Assembly (NCBI GenBank): GCA_035541735.1
Contig: DATKMS010000405.1
Coordinates: 1-28,318 of the forward strand
Direction of reading: 5' to 3'
Length of the DNA stretch: 28,318 bases
Origin: DATKMS01 sp035541735
GTDB lineage: Bacteria > Desulfobacterota > Binatia > HRBIN30
Every line of letters starts with the position of its first letter. Positions within the stretch are counted from its first letter, which is position 1. Shown piece after piece: positions 23,220 through 28,318 of the stretch. A model generated the notes under the pieces. That model ran no database searches. It was not told the DNA's origin and saw only the letters and a program-made list of their open reading frames with translations. The position numbers were made by a program, and so were the translations under genes.

Positions 23220-24053
23220 ATGGAGCCAGCAAAACGACGCGCGCTGGGTAGAGGCCTCGGAGCCCTGATTCCCAGCAGCTATCAGGAGGAAAACCAGTCG
23301 TACCTGCCCGTGGCGGCGATTCAGCCGAACCCGCTGCAGCCGCGGCAGGCGTTTGATCAAGCAGCGATCGACGAGTTGGCTGAGTCCATCCGTCAGAAAG
23401 GCATCCTGCAGCCCCTCCTCGTGCGCCGGGTCAACGGGGCCTACGAGCTGATCGCTGGAGAACGCCGCTTCCGTGCGGCACAGAAGCTGGGTATGGAGCA
23501 GGTTCCGGTGACCGTCCGCGATTGCGCCGACGGCGAAATGCTCGAGGTGGCGCTGATCGAGAACATTCAGCGGGAGAACCTCAATCCGCTGGAAGAAGCA
23601 CGCGCCTATCGCCGCCTCAGCGATGAGTTCAACCTGACGCAGGACGAGATCGCCAAGCGCGTCGGCAAAGACCGGTCGAGCGTCGCCAACACCGTGCGGT
23701 TGTTGCAACTTCCGCAAGAAATACAGCGGGAGATCGAGCGCGGTACGTTGTCGGCGGGGCATGCGCGGGCGCTGGTCAATGCCGGCCCCGAAGCGGCGAA
23801 AATCAAGCTCGCCCGTGAAATCGTCGCCCGGCGCCTGACGGTCCGCGAAACCGAAAAGCTAGCAAAGCGCCACACGCGGCCGCTCGCAGATGTCGAATTG
23901 CGGGCTGCTGAGCATCGGCTCACCGAGGCGCTGGGGACGCGCGTGCGGTTGCACGCCCGGCGCGGCGGTGCCGGGAAGATCGAGATCGAGTACTATTCAC
24001 TCGAAGGGTTGAATGCGCTGATCGATCGTCTGAGCGCTCTGACGGTTTCCTGA
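23220..24053 (+). CDS. parB: chromosome-partitioning CTPase/DNA-binding protein ParB (Spo0J)
   Basis: The 277-residue protein binds parS, spreads and clamps DNA using CTP. The N-terminus KRRALGRGLGALIPSS carries the Arg-rich, ParA-stimulating motif. The CTP-binding domain has QPRQAFDQAAIDELAESIRQKGILQPLLVRR, GERRFRAAQKLG and ENIQRENLNPLEEARAYRRL. The helix-turn-helix that reads parS is LTQDEIAKRVGKDRSSVANTVRLLQLP. The C-terminal dimer domain ends in IEYYSLEGLNALIDRL. GGAGGAGG precedes ATG 23220. Both parS sites lie just upstream. Confidence 0.97.
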   Translation: MEPAKRRALGRGLGALIPSSYQEENQSYLPVAAIQPNPLQPRQAFDQAAIDELAESIRQKGILQPLLVRRVNGAYELIAGERRFRAAQKLGMEQVPVTVRDCADGEMLEVALIENIQRENLNPLEEARAYRRLSDEFNLTQDEIAKRVGKDRSSVANTVRLLQLPQEIQREIERGTLSAGHARALVNAGPEAAKIKLAREIVARRLTVRETEKLAKRHTRPLADVELRAAEHRLTEALGTRVRLHARRGGAGKIEIEYYSLEGLNALIDRLSALTVS

Positions 24054-24080
24054 CAGCCGCGAGAAAGCTGGCAGGAAACT

Positions 24081-24109
24081 TTGACAACAGCAGGCTCGGA
24101 TGTTATAAG
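24081..24109 (+). promoter_or_regulatory. strong sigma-70 promoter for bactofilin and the ATP synthase genes
   Basis: TTGACA (24081-24086), a 17-nt spacer and TATAAG (24104-24109) make a near-consensus promoter, with an additional extended -10 TG at 24101-24102. Transcription should start near 24116, about 32 nt before bactofilin. It is the best promoter match in the window. Confidence 0.85.
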
Positions 24110-24147
24110 CCCGGCGCTTTTATTCCACCAGCGACGGGGGTACGAGC

Positions 24148-24669
24148 ATGGCCTTATTCGGCAAAGACGAAAGGGGGCAGCGCCCTGAGACTCCACGTTC
24201 ATCAATCACCAGCGCGGCGGAGTTTACGATGGAGACCCCGAGAAGTGACGACGCTGTACAGGCGCACCTGGGCAAAGGCAGCCGTATCGAGGGTAAGCTG
24301 ACCTTTGAGGGCAGTGTCAAGATCGACGGCTTCATCGATGGTGAGATTCAGGCCCAGCAGGCCGTGATCATCGGCGAGGCGGCTGTGATCAACGCACAGA
24401 TCAATGCGGAAACGATCGTCATTAAGGGCAAGGTGACCGGTGACATCACGGCGCGCCGGCAAGTGGAGCTCCGTGGGCCGGCCAAGTTGACAGGTAACAT
24501 CACGACACCGAGTCTGGTGATCCACGAGGGCGTGCTATTCGAAGGCCACTGTTCGATGGGTGCGGCGGAGAGCAAGGTGGAGAAGACCGACAGAAAAGTG
24601 GCCTTGTTCCCAAAGGAGGAGCGGAGCAACGCGAGTACCGTGCGGATGCCATCCGAGGCGGCCAAGTAA
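24148..24669 (+). CDS. bactofilin family cytoskeletal protein
   Basis: The 173-residue protein has the bactofilin beta-helix. From about residue 44 to 135 successive strands repeat a six-residue hydrophobic pattern: KLTFEGSVKIDGFIDGEIQA, then AVIIGEAAVINAQINAETIVIKGKVTGDI and VELRGPAKLTGNITTPSLVIHEGVLFEG. Flanking N- and C-termini are unstructured and charged. Bactofilins polymerise without nucleotide into filaments that organise cell shape, stalk growth or ParA/ParB positioning. Here it stands between parB and the ATP synthase genes, as in several deltaproteobacteria, which suggests a role with the partition system. Confidence 0.92.
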   Translation: MALFGKDERGQRPETPRSSITSAAEFTMETPRSDDAVQAHLGKGSRIEGKLTFEGSVKIDGFIDGEIQAQQAVIIGEAAVINAQINAETIVIKGKVTGDITARRQVELRGPAKLTGNITTPSLVIHEGVLFEGHCSMGAAESKVEKTDRKVALFPKEERSNASTVRMPSEAAK

Positions 24670-24722
24670 ATAGCGCGCCTCCCCATAGCTTGTAAACCGT
24701 TCCCCCCGGGGGTTCCCCGGCA

Positions 24723-24736
24723 GCGCGTGCACGCGC
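24723..24736 (+). repeat. 14-bp perfect palindrome between bactofilin and atpF'
   Basis: GCGCGTGCACGCGC is its own reverse complement. It lies in a 128-nt gap that also has a C/G-run hairpin (around 24700-24720). In sequence this GC-rich such palindromes arise readily; a role is not established. Confidence 0.5.
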
Positions 24737-24797
24737 GACCACTGCCTGCAGTCAGGCCCAGCAACGTGCCGCGACATTTTCCAAATACGAAGAGCAG

Positions 24798-25232
24798 ATG
24801 TTGACTTTTCCGCCAGATTTTTCATTCATCATACAGCTTGTCTCGTTCTTTGTTCTATGGCTTGGTCTCAAGCGACTGCTCTTCGACCCGATGCTTCACG
24901 TGCTCGAGCAGCGCGAGGCGCGCACCACCGGCACGCGCCGGGCAGCGACGGAGATGAATGCGGCCGCGCAAGTCTCGCAAACGGAGTACGAGCGGCGTAT
25001 GCATGAGGTGCGAGTCGCTTTGGCTGCTGAGGGCGCCGCCGCCCGCAACGCCAACCAAGCCGAGGAGCAGCGGTTGCTTTCCGAGACACGCGCGCAGGCA
25101 AACACCCAGTTGTCGCAGCTCCGCGACAGCCTGCGCCGGCAGGCGGACGAAGCGCGCCCCGGACTCGCTGCCGAGGCAAAAGACCTTGCCAGTCGCATCA
25201 TGGAACGCGTCGTCGGGAGGCCCGTGTCATGA
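24798..25232 (+). CDS. atpF': F-type ATP synthase subunit b'
   Basis: The 144-residue protein is the first of two b-type peripheral-stalk subunits. A single N-terminal membrane anchor (FSFIIQLVSFFVLWLGLKRLLF) is followed by FDPMLHVLEQREARTTGTRRAA and a long Ala/Glu/Arg-rich coiled coil that bridges F0 and F1. It lacks the signal-like leader of the next gene, and a b'/b pair replaces a b2 homodimer, as in many deltaproteobacteria, alphaproteobacteria and cyanobacteria. The stop overlaps the next start by 4 nt (ATGA). Confidence 0.92.
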   Translation: MLTFPPDFSFIIQLVSFFVLWLGLKRLLFDPMLHVLEQREARTTGTRRAATEMNAAAQVSQTEYERRMHEVRVALAAEGAAARNANQAEEQRLLSETRAQANTQLSQLRDSLRRQADEARPGLAAEAKDLASRIMERVVGRPVS

Positions 25233-25795
25233 GCTGGCGGAGCGTCGTCGGCATTGCGGCGTTCTTCGCGGCCCAGGGCGCGCTGGCGAGCGAGGAGGCG
25301 CAGGGGCACGCGGCGCACGGGGTGCCGTGGGGGACGCTGCTCTTATCGGCGATCAATCTCAGCATCTTCGTGTGGTTGCTGGGGCGCTTCGTGATGCCGG
25401 CGGTGCGCTCGTGGGTGAGCGAACGCCGCGACCAGGTCATCAATGACCTCAAGGAGGCAGCCGCGGCGAAAGACGAAGCCGCACGCCTCAAGGCCGAGTG
25501 GGAAGCACGTCTCGCCACGCTGGAACGCACCACCACGGAGCTGCGCGCGCAAGCCCAACGCGACGCCGAGCAGGAGCGCGAACGTATCCTTGCGGCCGCC
25601 CGCGCAGCCGCCGACGCCATCCGCAAGGACGCCGAACGCGCCGCCGCATACGAACTGCGCCGCATGCAGCAGCAGTTGCGCGCCGAGCTGGTGCGCCAGG
25701 CCGTCCACCTGGCGGAAGAGAGCACCCGCGCGCAATGGACCGCCGCGGACCAGCAACGCTTCATCGCCGACTTCCTCAAGCAGGTGCGGCAATGA
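25229..25795 (+). CDS. atpF: F-type ATP synthase subunit b
   Basis: The 188-residue protein is the second b subunit. It begins with a signal-like stretch (VVGIAAFFAAQGALASEEA), then a His-containing linker, the membrane anchor TLLLSAINLSIFVWLLGRFVM, and the long charged coiled coil through ELVRQAVHLAEESTRAQW. The N-terminal leader before the anchor is typical of deltaproteobacterial b subunits. It overlaps both neighbours by ATGA, so b', b and delta are translated in coupled fashion. Confidence 0.92.
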   Translation: MSWRSVVGIAAFFAAQGALASEEAQGHAAHGVPWGTLLLSAINLSIFVWLLGRFVMPAVRSWVSERRDQVINDLKEAAAAKDEAARLKAEWEARLATLERTTTELRAQAQRDAEQERERILAAARAAADAIRKDAERAAAYELRRMQQQLRAELVRQAVHLAEESTRAQWTAADQQRFIADFLKQVRQ

Positions 25796-26334
25796 GTGCG
25801 GTGTCGCGCCGTTACGCCAAGGCGCTCTTCGCGCTGGCGAAGGACAGCAATACGCTGCAACCAACCGCCGACCAACTGCTGCGCCTCGCCGCCGTCGCCG
25901 CCGACCCGACCATGGGTCCCGTGCTGTGCAGTCCAATGCTCTCCATCGCCCGCCGCCACGAGCTGGCGGCCATGCTGGCGCGCGAGCTGACGCTGTCGGA
26001 TTTGCTGGCGCACTTCCTCGGGCTGCTGGCAGATCATCAGCGCCTCGAGGAGCTGCCGGCGATTGCCGACCGTTACCAGCAGCTGCTGGATGTTCAGCTC
26101 GGCCGTGTCCGCCTGACCATCCGCAGCGCGGCTGCTCTCGATGCCACGCAGGAAGCGGACGTCGTCAGCACCTTTGCAACGCTCACGGGCAAGCAGATCG
26201 TCTCGCGCGTAGTGGTCGATGGCGATCTGCTTGGTGGAGTGGTCGTCGAGGTGGAAGGTAAAGTATACGACGGTAGTGTGCGTACACAACTTGATCGTCT
26301 GGCAAGTGAATTGAGCGGAGCCGCTTCGCTGTAG
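25792..26334 (+). CDS. atpH: F-type ATP synthase subunit delta
   Basis: The 180-residue protein caps the alpha3beta3 head and joins it to the b/b' stalk. It starts MSAVSRRYAKALFALAKD, the family's N-terminal helix, and ends with the conserved GDLLGGVVVEVEGKVYDGSVRTQLDRL. ATG 25792 is chosen because it overlaps the atpF stop and matches the family's start; the frame is open further upstream but only as a shadow of atpF. atpA follows after 16 nt. Confidence 0.94.
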   Translation: MSAVSRRYAKALFALAKDSNTLQPTADQLLRLAAVAADPTMGPVLCSPMLSIARRHELAAMLARELTLSDLLAHFLGLLADHQRLEELPAIADRYQQLLDVQLGRVRLTIRSAAALDATQEADVVSTFATLTGKQIVSRVVVDGDLLGGVVVEVEGKVYDGSVRTQLDRLASELSGAASL

Positions 26335-26350
26335 GAGGAACTCTCACGAC

Positions 26351-27856
<1,506 letters not shown>

Positions 27857-27868
27857 TCAGGCAGGGTC

Positions 27869-27990
27869 GTGGCCGGGGCGATCCGGCCACTCGCGTCGCT
27901 GACGTGAGAAGAGGACACGTCATGCCCGGCATAAGGCCGGGCATGACCGAGCTTAAGGGTTGAGCGGCCAAGTCCTGCGGGATCGGCCGC
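27869..27990 (+). repeat. three inverted repeats in the atpA-atpG gap, one REP-like
   Basis: GTGGCCGG/CCGGCCAC pair at 27869-27876 and 27883-27890. GTCATGCCCGGC (27919-27930) pairs perfectly with GCCGGGCATGAC (27936-27947) around a 5-nt loop. GCGGCC/GGCCGC pair at 27964-27969 and 27985-27990. The middle one resembles the abundant intergenic palindromes with CATGCCCGGC arms that I recall from alphaproteobacteria. Confidence 0.8.
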
Positions 27991-28010
27991 CGGGGTGAGC
28001 TGGACGAACA

Positions 28011-28318
28011 ATGGCGTCACTGAAAGACATGCGGGTCCGCATCGCCTCGACCAAGGCGACGCAGAAGATCACCAAGGCCATGCAGATGGTTGCGGCTTCG
28101 AAGCTGCGCCGGGCGCAGATGGCGGCCGAAGCGGCGCGTCCCTATGCCGAGAAGATGGACGCGGTGATTTCGAACATCGCGAGCGCGGCGGCGGGATCGA
28201 GCACCGCGCCGAAGCTGCTGGCGGGCACCGGCGCCGACCGGGTGCATCTGCTGCTGGTCTGCACCGGCGAGCGCGGACTGTCCGGCGCCTTCAACTCCTC
28301 AATCGTGCGTCTGGCGCG
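28011..28318 (+). CDS. atpG: F-type ATP synthase subunit gamma (5' part, cut by the window end)
   Basis: The first 102 residues of the central-stalk gamma subunit are visible. It starts MASLKDMRVRIASTKATQKI, then TKAMQMVAASKLRRAQMAAE, ARPYAEKMDAVISNIASA, and LLLVCTGERGLSGAFNSSIV. This closely resembles the gamma of Rhodospirillales-type alphaproteobacteria as I recall it, and not the deltaproteobacterial form that usually starts MPxLKDIxxKIxxVKNT. The gap to atpA is 154 nt, long for this otherwise overlapping operon. GC-rich codons are used as in the rest. Confidence 0.95.
   Translation, partial: MASLKDMRVRIASTKATQKITKAMQMVAASKLRRAQMAAEAARPYAEKMDAVISNIASAAAGSSTAPKLLAGTGADRVHLLLVCTGERGLSGAFNSSIVRLA

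Noticed and set aside
24893..24906. GCTTCACGTGCTCG inside atpF' as a parS site
   Set aside because: Only the left arm resembles parS and it lies in coding sequence.

Overview
The window is a high-GC bacterial chromosomal segment with no tRNA, rRNA, CRISPR array or insertion sequence. Gene order from position 15,165 (rpmH-rnpA-yidD-yidC-jag-mnmE-mnmG-rsmG-parA-parB-bactofilin-atpF'-atpF-atpH-atpA) is the origin-proximal order I associate with former Deltaproteobacteria and relatives such as Binatota/Desulfobacterota. An F420-type LLM oxidoreductase, a bacterial myo-inositol-phosphate synthase and a lipid-type acyltransferase fit such a soil or groundwater lineage. This placement is inference from gene content and remembered protein signatures; nothing was searched.

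Region 1 (1-5,910, + strand) is a tightly packed accessory operon. It holds the 3' end of a 2-oxoacid dehydrogenase E1-beta, then an unusual E2-like protein, a lysophospholipid-acyltransferase-like protein, an alpha/beta hydrolase and an Rv1855c-type LLM oxidoreductase, and 66 nt further on inositol-3-phosphate synthase. The E2-like protein keeps the lipoyl and subunit-binding domains but has a left-handed beta-helix (hexapeptide) acyltransferase where the normal E2 catalytic core should be. This is the best candidate for an undescribed system: an E1 might load an acyl group on a lipoyl arm that hands it to a hexapeptide acyltransferase, perhaps without free CoA.

Region 2 (5,911-14,983) is mixed. 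It has an HU gene, two small paralogous proteins of unknown function flanking coaE, an SDR dehydrogenase, a TVP38/DedA-type membrane protein, and a complete conventional E1-alpha/E1-beta/E2 operon on the minus strand. It continues with a tiny secreted lysine-rich protein, gpsA, and a small protein with a duplicated Cys3His motif.

Region 3 (about 15,000-24,053) is the rpmH-to-parB block: ribosomal protein L34, RNase P protein, membrane insertion (YidD/YidC), Jag, tRNA-modification enzymes MnmE/MnmG, RsmG and ParA/ParB, with two identical parS-like palindromes. The rnpA frame stays open through all of rpmH, as in Thermus.

Region 4 (24,054-28,318) starts at a strong promoter and carries bactofilin and the F-type ATP synthase genes b', b, delta, alpha and partial gamma. 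The C-terminal end of atpA, the 154-nt gap after it with three hairpins, and atpG all look alphaproteobacterial, unlike what precedes them. The right end may be a chimeric assembly join or a horizontal replacement. No gene-free stretch exceeds 300 nt; the longest (12,991-13,247; 8,019-8,240; 13,455-13,675) hold only the sites listed or nothing I could recognise.
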